Source: Methanobrevibacter sp. UBA412 (lineage in GTDB: Archaea > Methanobacteriota > Methanobacteria > Methanobacteriales > Methanobacteriaceae). From it: 39,554 nt of DNA. The stretch covers positions 1 to 39,554 of the forward strand of contig DAGJ01000013.1 of assembly GCA_002495685.1 (NCBI GenBank). The letters run 5' to 3'. Each line of letters begins with the position of its first letter. Position 1 is the stretch's first letter. The notes under the pieces are model-generated. The model ran no database searches. It was not told the origin of the DNA and saw only the letters and a list, made by a program, of their open reading frames with translations. Made by a program: the position numbers and the translations under genes. Positions 17,533 through 27,064 of the stretch are shown here, piece by piece.

Positions 17533-18531
17533 TTAATCAAATTCTGCTGATTTTTGAATGTCTTCCCAATTGTTTTCAAACCATTCATGTACTTTTATGA
17601 GTCCATCATCAAAGCTTACAGTTGGTTTGTATCCAAGAATATCATGTGCTTTATCTATACAACTTAAAAGTTTAGTTTTTGCATCCCAATTACGGCGTTC
17701 TGCATATGCTATTCCTTCTGTATTTCCAGTTAATTCATTTACTCTATTAGCCATATCTATTACTCGATGATCTTGTCCAGACCCTAAGTTAATAGCTTCT
17801 CCTATTGCTTCTTCTTCTATACCCATTGCAAGTAATCCACTTACTATATCTTCTACAAATGTCCAGTCACGAGTTTCTGTTCCATTTCCTGTAATTGGTA
17901 AAGCGAGATTATTCATACTCCAATAAAAAAAGTTAGGTATTACATTTCTATATTTTCCTGGTACTTCTCCGGGACCAAATACATTGAAGAATCTTGCATT
18001 TACTATTGGTAAATCATAAAGGTTATGGAAGTAATTAGTATATAGTTCACCAAGTAATTTTGTTACTTGGTATGGGGTGTGTAAGGAGATTGAAATGTCA
18101 TCTTCTTTAAATGGCATTTTACTGTCTAAACCATATACTCCACATCCACTACTTGAGAATATGAATCTATCTACATTAGTGAGTTGGGAGTATTGTAAAA
18201 CTTTTAACATTCCTAAACCATTTACCATTAAATCTGTTTCAGGCATATCTACACTATTTTGATTTGCAAAGTGAGCAGCTAAATGGAAAACAATGTCTGG
18301 ACTTTGTTTAAATACTCTTTTTAAGACTTCATCATCACGAATATCCCCTTCAATAAGTTCTATTTGATCATAATCAGGAACATTCCATTCATAAGCAGAA
18401 GACATATTATCTAAAATAATTACTTTTTCAGCATTTAATTCTGATAAAGCTTTTGTTAAGTTACTACCAACACATCCTGCTCCACCTGTCACAAGGACAG
18501 TTTTTCCTTCATATTCGTTATAAGTTCTCAT
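17533..18531 (-). CDS. NAD-dependent epimerase/dehydratase (UDP-sugar)
   Basis: An extended short-chain dehydrogenase of 332 residues. The Rossmann motif TGGAGCVGS lies near the start, and the catalytic Ser-Tyr-Lys set appears as FSSSGCGVYG followed by TPYQVTKLLGE (YxxxK). RFFNVFGPGE and GTETRDWTFVEDIV are typical of UDP-glucose 4-epimerase-like sugar-nucleotide enzymes. I start at the ATG at 18531. A TTG at 18540 is also open, but neither has a ribosome site, so the transcript may be leaderless. The exact sugar is not clear. It is related to, but well diverged from, the epimerase at 36921. Confidence 0.85.
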   Translation of the reverse strand: MRTYNEYEGKTVLVTGGAGCVGSNLTKALSELNAEKVIILDNMSSAYEWNVPDYDQIELIEGDIRDDEVLKRVFKQSPDIVFHLAAHFANQNSVDMPETDLMVNGLGMLKVLQYSQLTNVDRFIFSSSGCGVYGLDSKMPFKEDDISISLHTPYQVTKLLGELYTNYFHNLYDLPIVNARFFNVFGPGEVPGKYRNVIPNFFYWSMNNLALPITGNGTETRDWTFVEDIVSGLLAMGIEEEAIGEAINLGSGQDHRVIDMANRVNELTGNTEGIAYAERRNWDAKTKLLSCIDKAHDILGYKPTVSFDDGLIKVHEWFENNWEDIQKSAEFD

Positions 18532-18834
18532 AAAAATCAATTTTTAATTTATATTATTTATTATATATTGTCATAATTATTTATAAAATTTAATATTACT
18601 AATTAAATAAAATATTTTAAATTTAATAATTTTTTTATAAATTTTTTTAAAAAACCAAAAAGTTCATTATAAATTTTATTTTTTCAAAAATAGATTAGAT
18701 TAAACAATACACTCCTCTAAATTTTCTATTTTTTTAAAAAAAATTTATTAAATTAAAATTCTTTTTGTTAATAATGAAAGCACTAAAAAAATTTATTTAT
18801 CCTAAAAAAACTATTAAATGAAAATATGATAAAT
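18532..18834. other. AT-rich intergenic gap
   Basis: I see no gene or structured RNA here. TATA-like words around 18560-18585 could drive the epimerase gene on the minus strand. The part nearest 18834 probably contains the U-rich end of the eha-linked transcript. It separates the epimerase from the hydrogenase cluster. Confidence 0.5.
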
Positions 18835-19470
18835 TTATTTTCGTGCTCTTCCAATTTTACGTGCTATAACTAGTTCACCTACACTAATTAAACCTGCAAA
18901 GAAATTTTCTAAACCACGTGTAGCCCAAATTGCTTCACCGAAAGTAGCTTTTTTAATGTTTTCTTCATACTCTTCAGGAGTTATTTTTATACCTGTTTGT
19001 TTAGTGGATACAACTGCTGAAGCTTCCATTAAATCTTGCCAATTTACGCCTTTTAAACTTTTTAACATTGCTTCATATAATTTATAAACTTTAATATCAT
19101 ATAAGTCACTGAAAGTTTTAATCATATCAAAAGATCTAATGATTCCTATTACTTGGTCCTCTTTATTTAAAACTGGAATACTTACAAGTTTACGATTAGT
19201 AGTTTCAATTACAGCTAAACGTGCTTGTTCTCCTTCATATATTGTCCATACTTCTTCAAATGAGTGCATTACTTCAGATACAATATCTTTATTTTCTCTT
19301 AAACCTCTTGTAATATCTAAACTTGTTACCCATCCTACTAATTTCATATCAGAATCAAGAATAGGGTAAGTGAATACTTTATGATCTTCCATGATTTTAC
19401 TTACATCATTTATGGAATCATTAACAGTTCCATATATGAAATTTTTATCCATCATTTGTTTTGCTTTCAT
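18835..19470 (-). CDS. CBS-pair protein at end of eha cluster
   Basis: The 211 residues contain two CBS motifs (about 1-58 and 64-121; MMDKNFIYGTVNDSINDVSK, TYPILDSDMKLVGWVTSLD, then SIPVLNKEDQVIGIIRSFD). A C-terminal extension of about 90 residues follows, with a hydrophobic stretch and a basic end (IARKIGRARK). CBS pairs usually sense adenine nucleotides or S-adenosylmethionine. GAGGT before the ATG supports the start. It lies 53 bases after the six-cluster polyferredoxin gene on the same strand, so regulation of Eha electron flow by energy charge is a reasonable but unproven idea. Confidence 0.83.
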   Translation of the reverse strand: MKAKQMMDKNFIYGTVNDSINDVSKIMEDHKVFTYPILDSDMKLVGWVTSLDITRGLRENKDIVSEVMHSFEEVWTIYEGEQARLAVIETTNRKLVSIPVLNKEDQVIGIIRSFDMIKTFSDLYDIKVYKLYEAMLKSLKGVNWQDLMEASAVVSTKQTGIKITPEEYEENIKKATFGEAIWATRGLENFFAGLISVGELVIARKIGRARK

Positions 19471-19523
19471 TATTAATTACCTCAAAAAATTTTTAAATTT
19501 AATTATTTATAAATTTTATACAT

Positions 19524-20336
19524 CTACTCTATTGGTTTCATTTCTAATGCTCTTACAGGACACCGTATAGTGCACTCTTGACATCTAATACATTTATTAT
19601 CTTGTAAAACCGCTTTACCATCAATTACTTTTATTGCTCCTGTAGGACAATTTTCTTCACATAAAAAGCATCCTACACATAAATCATCATCAACATGTAT
19701 TTTATTATAAATTTGTACAGGTCCCACATAACGTTTTAAATTAATTACTTCTTGTGTACATAAATTAGCACAAGATCCACAACCTACACATAAATCTTCA
19801 TTAATAAATGGATATTTATGTTCATCATCCATTTCAGGATATATTTTACCTGTTTTTTCTTCTATGTAAAGTTTAGATCTCATTTGTATAGCATCAGTAG
19901 GACAATATTTAGTACAAGTTCCACACATTATACAATTTTCCCTATTAAAACCTATTTCTTCCATTCTAACTATTCTATGAGGAACTTTAACTTCAGTTAT
20001 ATCATAAATTACATTTTCATTATTTATAACTTTAGTATTACCTTCTAATACATATATTGCTGAAATTGGACATGATTGGGCGCATATTTCACATTTCACA
20101 CAATTATCTAAAATTTTTGCACGTATACCTGCATTCGATGAACGTATTGCATCTACAGGACATTCTTCAACACACAGATTACATCTAACACAACGTGGAG
20201 AAATATTAATATATTTATCAATATTATGATAATCATCAATATTGACTTTTAATTCTTTATTCTCATCCAAATCCACAGATTTAAGGACTATTTCCCGTTT
20301 TAATTCTTCAATGTCCTTTTTAAATCTAATTTCCAT
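19524..20336 (-). CDS. Polyferredoxin with six [4Fe-4S] motifs
   Basis: The protein carries six CxxCxxCxxxC motifs, starting RCVRCNLCVEECPVDA, NCVKCEICAQSC, NCIMCGTCTKYC, LCVGCGSCANLC (followed by T rather than P), LCVGCFLCEENC and KCIRCQECTIRC. It has no membrane segment and should be a cytoplasmic electron carrier. I prefer the ATG at 20336 (270 aa), with AAGGT seven bases away. The ATG at 20351 adds five residues and lacks a ribosome site. It comes after the PfkB kinase gene in the eha cluster and is distinct from EhaP and EhaQ. Confidence 0.9.
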   Translation of the reverse strand: MEIRFKKDIEELKREIVLKSVDLDENKELKVNIDDYHNIDKYINISPRCVRCNLCVEECPVDAIRSSNAGIRAKILDNCVKCEICAQSCPISAIYVLEGNTKVINNENVIYDITEVKVPHRIVRMEEIGFNRENCIMCGTCTKYCPTDAIQMRSKLYIEEKTGKIYPEMDDEHKYPFINEDLCVGCGSCANLCTQEVINLKRYVGPVQIYNKIHVDDDLCVGCFLCEENCPTGAIKVIDGKAVLQDNKCIRCQECTIRCPVRALEMKPIE

Positions 20337-20365
20337 GTCCTTTACCTTCATTATATTTTATTAAT

Positions 20366-21403
20366 TTATTTTAATAAAGCTTCAAATTCTTCTAAATCTT
20401 TTTTATTTGGAAGATTATTTAGACCTTTACCACTTATAGATAAAGATGCGACCCAATTACCTAATTTACATGAATTTTCTAAAGAATATTTATTTAAATA
20501 ACCATATAAAAATCCTGCATTAAAACAATCTCCTGCAGCAGTAGTATCAACTACATCCACTTCATATGCAGGGATTTTTACTTCTTGTAAACTATTTATA
20601 GCATAAACACCTTTACTTCCGTTTTTAACAACTACTGTGTCTATACCTTCATCTAATAAATGAACACTAATATCTCTAAAAGTTAAATTATCTTCTTCTT
20701 TTAAATTAAATTTTTCACAAAAATAATCTTTAAATAATAACATTAACTCATTTTTATTTATTAAAAGTATATTGGTCCTTTGAAGTATTTTACGTAAACC
20801 ATTAACTCCTTTTTTAACATATAACATTCCTGGATCAAAACTTAATATTACTGAATCATTTAATTTATCTAATAACTCATTTTGAGCATGAAAACTTTCA
20901 CCTACAAAACTAGTATAATGTAAAATTTTTGTTTGATTTATAAAATAATGATTTAATTCACTAATAACTATATCATCGTTTACTCCAGGATCAACATATA
21001 AAGATCTAACACCATTTTTATCAACAAATCCTAAAACTTTCCCAGAATGACCTTCTTCAGCATAGATTAAATGGTTTAAGAATACTCCACTTTTTGCTAA
21101 ATTCATTTCTAACATATCACCATCATCATCTGTTGCAATTTTACCAATATAAGATGTTGGTAATCCCAGTTTGGATAAAGCAATCATAGTATTAGCTGCT
21201 GATCCTCCTGGTGATGATGTTTCAGATTTAATAAATGTTTCTTCATCGGGACCTACGATTTCATCTACATAAAATAGTTTATCTAAATTTAAAGCTCCAA
21301 ATCCTATGACTTTTACTTTTAAATCATCATCCATCACAACATCAGGTTTGGGCATATTTGTATCAGATCTTAAATATTGATTTTTATCTTCATTATTAGT
21401 CAT
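20366..21403 (-). CDS. PfkB-family carbohydrate/nucleoside kinase
   Basis: A ribokinase-like fold of 345 residues. Signature 1 is the SSPGGSAANTMIALSKLG region (63-80), and signature 2 is DTTAAGDCFNAGF (286-298) with the catalytic base D292. The first 25 residues are a hydrophilic extension. The substrate is unknown: related archaeal proteins phosphorylate sugars or nucleosides. It sits in the eha cluster 26 bases after the Ftr-like gene, with AAGGT ten bases before its ATG. A kinase, a HAD phosphatase-like protein and a formyltransferase-like protein follow one hydrogenase here, which I read as a linked accessory module. Confidence 0.88.
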   Translation of the reverse strand: MTNNEDKNQYLRSDTNMPKPDVVMDDDLKVKVIGFGALNLDKLFYVDEIVGPDEETFIKSETSSPGGSAANTMIALSKLGLPTSYIGKIATDDDGDMLEMNLAKSGVFLNHLIYAEEGHSGKVLGFVDKNGVRSLYVDPGVNDDIVISELNHYFINQTKILHYTSFVGESFHAQNELLDKLNDSVILSFDPGMLYVKKGVNGLRKILQRTNILLINKNELMLLFKDYFCEKFNLKEEDNLTFRDISVHLLDEGIDTVVVKNGSKGVYAINSLQEVKIPAYEVDVVDTTAAGDCFNAGFLYGYLNKYSLENSCKLGNWVASLSISGKGLNNLPNKKDLEEFEALLK

Positions 21404-21429
21404 GTGAATTTTACCTTTGTGTTATTTTT

Positions 21430-22320
21430 TTATTTTAAGATGTCTAACAAGTTAGTTGTATTATCGCCAAGTTTTCCTCCAAAATTACCTGCAGATATAC
21501 GTAAAACTCCAGGTACTTCGAGTATTGCATCTACACTATTTTTTATTGCTAAATTTAATTGTTTTTGATTCACAGAATTTAAAACTATTTCAGGAATATA
21601 ATTAACTCCATTAGGGACTTTAGATTCTTCACCTAATTTATTTTTTAATGAAGGACAGTAAGGATGATTTGAAGTTGGACCTATCCAAGGATAATTAGTT
21701 TCAGGTTTACTAGCAGCTGAACAAACTCCAAAAGGAGCAATTACTCCAGGAACATCCATAATTTCATCCATGATTAATTTTCCTGCTTCTAAAACAGCTT
21801 CTTTAGTTTCACAGAAATACCAATAATTTCCACCCATTATACCATCAGCATAACCAAATTTAGATTCGATTTGGAAGTCAGGTACTGCTATAGGAACATT
21901 AATCATTTCTCGATTATATTCATTTATTTCCCATTCAAAACCATCACCACAATGTCCTACATTTCTCATCATTTCAATGTAACCTTCAGGATTATTTGTT
22001 ACATTAAACATTTTAGTGAAAGGTTTAACAAGTATATCTTGTCTAATTCTGTAAGATAATTCTACCTCAAATTTTTCGAGGTTATCTAAACCAAACCAGT
22101 ATTGACAAATAGCACCTGGTCTTCCATCAGGTGTTGCACTTGGATCTACAAAAGATTCAACTCCTGCTTCAACTCTACCTATAACTGCACTTGGTGTTGA
22201 GGTAGAATCATAAGCAGCATTTCGAACTGTATCCCAATCTTCTGCAGTTATTAATGCTCTAATATATTTACCATTCATTGATTCAAAAAATGTATCTTCT
22301 ACTTTATCTGTATAATCCAT
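21430..22320 (-). CDS. Formylmethanofuran:H4MPT formyltransferase-like protein (Ftr paralogue)
   Basis: At 296 residues this is full length for Ftr, which moves the formyl group between methanofuran and tetrahydromethanopterin in methanogenesis. Family features include [49 protein letters not shown] and [15 protein letters not shown]. It lies between ehaR and the kinase, as in the eha operon of Methanothermobacter, where a second formyltransferase-like gene is also present (from memory). Its location away from other C1-pathway genes suggests a paralogue rather than the main Ftr. AAGGT nine bases before the ATG supports the start. Activity is not shown by sequence alone. Confidence 0.88.
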   Translation of the reverse strand: MDYTDKVEDTFFESMNGKYIRALITAEDWDTVRNAAYDSTSTPSAVIGRVEAGVESFVDPSATPDGRPGAICQYWFGLDNLEKFEVELSYRIRQDILVKPFTKMFNVTNNPEGYIEMMRNVGHCGDGFEWEINEYNREMINVPIAVPDFQIESKFGYADGIMGGNYWYFCETKEAVLEAGKLIMDEIMDVPGVIAPFGVCSAASKPETNYPWIGPTSNHPYCPSLKNKLGEESKVPNGVNYIPEIVLNSVNQKQLNLAIKNSVDAILEVPGVLRISAGNFGGKLGDNTTNLLDILK

Positions 22321-22348
22321 AAATATTTTACCTTCTATTAAATCTTTT

Positions 22349-23410
22349 TTAACCTAATCCACCAATATCTGTTCCTCGAATAGATTGTCTCATTTTCATA
22401 CTTTCTTGGATTAAGTATTCTCTATTTTCATCGGTTATAATTTCTATTAAAGGTAGTGTTTTTCTTTGATATTCCTTATCAAATTTAACAACTAATTCCT
22501 CATCATTTAACATGATAAAAAATGCTTCTGCATGGCCTTTTTCAGAGTATCTTTGGACAAATTCACGAACATAATCATTATCGTAACGAGCATGTAAATC
22601 TACAAGTAAAGAAGTTACAATAGTATTATCACTAATAATTGCTATATCTGCTGCTTCAATAGCATAAGAATTACCATTAAATGCAATAGCAAGACCACCA
22701 TTTTTTTTAGCAAATTCTAATGGCTCAACATCTGTTATACTGTCTCCCATATACATTAAATTGTTTGCAGGTAAATCTTCACGTTTAAGTATTCTTTTTA
22801 CGGCTTGTCTTTTTCCTTCACCACCAACAGTATCAACAGTTTTTACTAAATCATAAATATCCATTTTTGGTAATTTGTCAAAGAAAATTTGATCTAATTT
22901 ATGAAATTGATCTATATCTTGAGGATTTAATTTTAGTATATCATCATGAAATATTTTTAATTCTTGTTTATCCTTTTCATTAATAGGTATATTATCTAAA
23001 TCTAAATGAGTATGAACAGTGTTATCATAAGGGAAATGAGTATTATCACATAAAGCTTGTATATATTGACCATAACTTGTACTTACAATAAATGAATGAA
23101 CTTTATCCTTCACATAATTTAAAGTATTATCCGCACCATAAACTAAATTAACATTTTTTCTAGAATAATTTATTAAATCTTGATTATTTACATCATATGC
23201 TTTAAAAAATGGTGCTATTAATTTAAGTGTATCACCAGCATGATATCCAGGATGATTAGCTTCTACAAGACAATCATCATACTTACTTAAAATTTTGAAA
23301 AATTTTCCACCTTCAGGTATGAATTTTTCTGCAACTTCAAATGCATTATCATTTAAAGTTAATGGTCCCTCACAATCTGTTATAAATGATTTTCTAGAAA
23401 TTTTTCTCAA
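22349..23410 (-). CDS. ehaR: Eha subunit R, HAD-like protein
   Basis: The 353 residues show a HAD-fold pattern: motif [13 protein letters not shown] with nucleophile D12, motif [12 protein letters not shown] (S110-T111), K200 in GGEGKRQAV, and motif [12 protein letters not shown] with D223 and D227. The residue two after the nucleophile is Glu (E14), where HAD phosphatases normally have Asp. The start is a TTG at 23410, forced by an in-frame TAA just upstream. The purine-rich GGGGAG touches it, which is too close for a normal ribosome site. This matches the EhaR position after ehaQ. Substrate unknown. Confidence 0.8.
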   Translation of the reverse strand: MRKISRKSFITDCEGPLTLNDNAFEVAEKFIPEGGKFFKILSKYDDCLVEANHPGYHAGDTLKLIAPFFKAYDVNNQDLINYSRKNVNLVYGADNTLNYVKDKVHSFIVSTSYGQYIQALCDNTHFPYDNTVHTHLDLDNIPINEKDKQELKIFHDDILKLNPQDIDQFHKLDQIFFDKLPKMDIYDLVKTVDTVGGEGKRQAVKRILKREDLPANNLMYMGDSITDVEPLEFAKKNGGLAIAFNGNSYAIEAADIAIISDNTIVTSLLVDLHARYDNDYVREFVQRYSEKGHAEAFFIMLNDEELVVKFDKEYQRKTLPLIEIITDENREYLIQESMKMRQSIRGTDIGGLG

Positions 23411-23449
23411 CTCCCCATTTTAGGTTTTAACATATTTAATAAAATATTT

Positions 23450-24814
23450 TTATTGGGTTACATGAATTTTTATTGCATTAACTGGACAAATGGATTCACA
23501 TTCTCTACAATTAATACACTTACTCAAATCACATTCAATATTATCATTTATTAATTTTAAAGCATCTACAGGACATTTATTAACACATACCCCACATGCT
23601 TGACAATTATTTGATTCTATAGTGAATTTTCCATCACGTAAACCTTCAATATTTCGTCTACAGAAATATAATTTATCTTTATCTCCATCATAATAATCTT
23701 CAATTAAATTTATTGCATCGAAATTACAAACTTTCACACATTGACCACAATATACACAATTTTCTCCAATAATTATTGGATTAGGTAAATTATCCTCAAT
23801 TGCATTTACAGGACATACTTCTAAACATAACCCACAACCAATACAATTGTTTTCATTAACTTTAATATTCCTATTAGGTGGATAGAATTGCACTAAATCA
23901 CATACTCTATCAACAGTAATGTCTTCATTAGTATAAGAATTTAAATTATTTTTAAATGTATCAGTAACATTAATTCTTAGGAATTCTGAATCTGAAGCGG
24001 TTTCAACTTCATTACCTTTTAAATCCTCAAATTTCATACTCATTTCTTCAAGAACTGTGTCAACTTCTATAACATCTTCAGATAAAGCTAAAGAGTCCCT
24101 ATCCAAAATTTCTTTACATAAATCTAATGATTTTAATCTATTATATATTTCAAAAGCATCATCTCTATTAGTGTAACTTATAGAACTAGAAGGACAAACA
24201 CTCATACATTCTTCACAACGTGCACAATAAGAAGGATTTATATAAGGAAGATTATTAGTACCTACATTCATTGCTCCTTTTGAAGGACATATTCTAACAC
24301 AAGTCATACATCCAATACAAGAATCTTGATGAACAATTATGGCATTTCCACCTTCTATAGCTTTAGGCAATATTTCACCATATTTTATTGCATCAGCCGG
24401 ACATGATCTGAAACAAAAACCACAACCTATACATTTATCAGTATCAATTTCACTATGAAATTCACCATCACCTTCAGTAGTTAAATGAATTGCTCCAGTT
24501 TTACAAGCTTGTACACATGCCCCACAAGCTCTACATAATTTAGTATTTATATTTGGTGCATTTTCACGGATAGGGTCAGCTAATTTCTTATTTATTTTAA
24601 TTGCATCATAAGGACAAATATTAGTACATAAGACACAACCAAAACAAGAATCTGATATTGTAACATTTTTAGTTTTTTTATCAATTGAAATTGCTTCAAT
24701 AGGACAAACATTTAAACATGGTTTATCTTCACAGTACATACATTTACTGTAATCAATTTCCCAATCTACAGCAAAATCTCTTAAAGGTCTTGGTGTTTTT
24801 GTTAAAGATTCCAT
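23450..24814 (-). CDS. ehaQ: Eha polyferredoxin with ten [4Fe-4S] motifs
   Basis: The 454 residues hold ten [4Fe-4S] cysteine motifs: six in the first half up to SYCARCEECMSVCPSS, then a cysteine-free spacer of about 100 residues, and four in the last third starting NCIGCGLCLEVCPVNA. The first motif is an expanded form, KCMYCEDKPCLNVCP. This matches the 10[4Fe-4S] polyferredoxin known from the eha operon. AGGAGG lies inside the end of ehaP, whose TAA is followed directly by this ATG (TAAATG), so translation is tightly coupled. It should be a peripheral cytoplasmic electron store or wire for the hydrogenase. Confidence 0.93.
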   Translation of the reverse strand: MESLTKTPRPLRDFAVDWEIDYSKCMYCEDKPCLNVCPIEAISIDKKTKNVTISDSCFGCVLCTNICPYDAIKINKKLADPIRENAPNINTKLCRACGACVQACKTGAIHLTTEGDGEFHSEIDTDKCIGCGFCFRSCPADAIKYGEILPKAIEGGNAIIVHQDSCIGCMTCVRICPSKGAMNVGTNNLPYINPSYCARCEECMSVCPSSSISYTNRDDAFEIYNRLKSLDLCKEILDRDSLALSEDVIEVDTVLEEMSMKFEDLKGNEVETASDSEFLRINVTDTFKNNLNSYTNEDITVDRVCDLVQFYPPNRNIKVNENNCIGCGLCLEVCPVNAIEDNLPNPIIIGENCVYCGQCVKVCNFDAINLIEDYYDGDKDKLYFCRRNIEGLRDGKFTIESNNCQACGVCVNKCPVDALKLINDNIECDLSKCINCRECESICPVNAIKIHVTQ

Positions 24815-25876
24815 TTAATTGTCCTCCTCTTGAATTTCATTGTTTTGAATTGGTTTAAAATCATTACCTAAATCTGAAGGTTTGCATGTTATATTAATAA
24901 TTTTTTCTTCTTTATCTAAATGATTTTTAGCTACGAAATATTTTATAACTCCAAATGGACAAGATTGATAACATATACTGCATCTTAAACATTTATTTTT
25001 ATCCCTTACTATTGTGTCTTTTTCTTTATCAAATGTTATTGCTTCTGTTGGACAATCTGGAATGCACATTTGACATTTTTTACATTCATCAGATTCCCAT
25101 GTTATAATTCGAATTGTTAAACGATCTACAGCATTTTCAACAGTATAGAAACATTCATCTTCATCATTTAAGTAGGATAATGCTTCATCCCAAAAATTAG
25201 ATATAGGGAGTTTCAATTTTAAAAGTTTACCTTGTGGTAATTTGAGTAAATCAGCTTTATGATCATCTACATAGTTTTCTATGGTTTTAACCACTAAATT
25301 TATAACTTTTTTCTGTTCTTCAAGGTCATGAATATAAATTCCTTTCATGGCCCCTTTAACTGGACATACATCATGACATTTCCCACATTTAATACATTTA
25401 AGTTGATTTACTTTATAATAATCATTTTGAATGTTAATTGCATCAACTGGACATACATCATGACATTTCCCACAACTTATACATAAAAAATCATCAATCA
25501 TGTACATTTTTTCTCTAGGTATGATTATGAATTCATCATGAATATTATGGTTTTCTCCGCAGTGTATTGTTTTAGGTTCACTTGGACATACTTCTGCACA
25601 GAATCCACAACGAATACATGCAGATTTATTGAATATTGGATATGTTAATCCTTCACCAGTTTTTGAATCAGTATCCCTTATAAGTTTTATTGCTGTAGGT
25701 GATGGGCATGATGCTGTGCATGATCCACAACCTATACAATTTTCTTTTATTATTGTTGGGAAATCTCTAAATCTGTCTGGTTTTTTTGCAATATCTTCAT
25801 CAGATTTTGCATTTGCAAAACCTTCTATCCATGCTTTTTTTGCAAATTCATATAAATACCATATTACAGAAGTCAT
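24815..25876 (-). CDS. ehaP: Eha polyferredoxin with six [4Fe-4S] motifs
   Basis: The 353 residues carry six [4Fe-4S] motifs: NCIGCGSCTASCPSP, ACIRCGFCAEVCPSEP, LCISCGKCHDVCPVDA, KCIKCGKCHDVCPVKG, then after a long spacer ECKKCQMCIPDCPTEA and KCLRCSICYQSCPFGV. This is the six-cluster Eha polyferredoxin. Motifs three and four are near duplicates (CGKCHDVCPV in both). AAGGT nine bases before the ATG supports the start, and the stop abuts ehaQ. It follows the large hydrogenase subunit gene by 41 bases. Confidence 0.93.
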   Translation of the reverse strand: MTSVIWYLYEFAKKAWIEGFANAKSDEDIAKKPDRFRDFPTIIKENCIGCGSCTASCPSPTAIKLIRDTDSKTGEGLTYPIFNKSACIRCGFCAEVCPSEPKTIHCGENHNIHDEFIIIPREKMYMIDDFLCISCGKCHDVCPVDAINIQNDYYKVNQLKCIKCGKCHDVCPVKGAMKGIYIHDLEEQKKVINLVVKTIENYVDDHKADLLKLPQGKLLKLKLPISNFWDEALSYLNDEDECFYTVENAVDRLTIRIITWESDECKKCQMCIPDCPTEAITFDKEKDTIVRDKNKCLRCSICYQSCPFGVIKYFVAKNHLDKEEKIINITCKPSDLGNDFKPIQNNEIQEEDN

Positions 25877-25917
25877 TTTATTATACCTTAATACTTATTT
25901 TTTTAATTAAATTCTTT

Positions 25918-27033
25918 TTAAAACAAATCATTAACTGTTGTTTTTCCAGTGTTAACATCAACTACTACTCGTTCAGCACAAGCTAAACAAGGATCGACTG
26001 AAGCATATGTGGTTACTGCATCTGCAACAGTTGCTACTCTTTTTAACATGAAATTTTCACATGAATCAATATTCATTATACTTGGAGTTCTTATACTTAT
26101 ATGTTTTATAAGATTTCCATTGGTTTCTATCATATAAGCTACTTCTCCACGAGGAGCTTCATTTCTCCAATCTTTATAACCTGAAACTACTTCTACAGGG
26201 ATTCTTACATCTCCCTCAGGAATATTATCTATTGCTTGGTGTATAAGATCTAATGATTGAGTTACTTCATCGTAACGATTCATTGTTCTTGCGAAATTAT
26301 CTCCTTCTTTTCGCCATATAGGTTTAAAATCAAAATAATCATGATATGTTGGATGTGGTTCACGGTAATCATGTTTTAATCCACTTGCTCTACCAATAGG
26401 ACCTACTGCTCTGCCTTTTATCGCTTCTTCTCTAGTCATTACTCCAACATCTTTACAACGTAAACCAACTAGTGGTCCTTCTTCAAATAATCTTTTATGT
26501 ATTTCAAAGTCTTCTTCAATATGGGACAATCTCTCGAGGATTGCATCTAAGTGTTCTTGTTTAGCATCCATTCTAACTCCACCTATTACATTCCAACCCA
26601 TATTAACACGGTTACCTGTTAATAATTCTATTGCATCCATTGCATATTCTCTTAATCTTAAAACATCCATATATAATGTTTCATGATCCATTGTTTTGAA
26701 GAATGTTGAATTAGCTAATAAATGTGATTGTACACGATCTAATTCATTAGTAATAACACGTAAATATTGTGCTCTTAAAGGTGCTTGAACTCCACAAATC
26801 TTTTCTATTGTTTCTGCAAATGTTTGAGTATGTTCATATGAACAAATTCCACAGACTCGTTCAGCTAAGTAAATAGCTTTTTGCCAAGTTTTTCCTTCCA
26901 TTATTTTTTCTATTCCACGATGAACATAACCATAATCAATTTCAGCATCAACTACTCTTTCCCCTTCAGTTTTTAGTTTTAATCTTAATGGTTCTTTTAA
27001 TCCTGGATGTATTGGACCAATTGGTAATATCAT
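25918..27033 (-). CDS. ehaO: Eha [NiFe]-hydrogenase large subunit
   Basis: The catalytic subunit of a group 4 energy-converting hydrogenase, related to NuoD. Nickel ligands are in the N-terminal [10 protein letters not shown] (C61, C64) and the C-terminal DPCLACAER (C349, C352). [12 protein letters not shown] (39-50) is the conserved early motif. After R355 there are 16 further residues, which may be a peptide removed by a hydrogenase-specific endopeptidase. GGGAGGG upstream is a good ribosome site. It follows the small subunit gene by 31 bases. H2-dependent ferredoxin reduction coupled to an ion gradient is the known role of Eha. Confidence 0.95.
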   Translation of the reverse strand: MILPIGPIHPGLKEPLRLKLKTEGERVVDAEIDYGYVHRGIEKIMEGKTWQKAIYLAERVCGICSYEHTQTFAETIEKICGVQAPLRAQYLRVITNELDRVQSHLLANSTFFKTMDHETLYMDVLRLREYAMDAIELLTGNRVNMGWNVIGGVRMDAKQEHLDAILERLSHIEEDFEIHKRLFEEGPLVGLRCKDVGVMTREEAIKGRAVGPIGRASGLKHDYREPHPTYHDYFDFKPIWRKEGDNFARTMNRYDEVTQSLDLIHQAIDNIPEGDVRIPVEVVSGYKDWRNEAPRGEVAYMIETNGNLIKHISIRTPSIMNIDSCENFMLKRVATVADAVTTYASVDPCLACAERVVVDVNTGKTTVNDLF

Positions 27034-27064
27034 GAGAAAATTCCCTCCCTTTTAAACTTTTATT

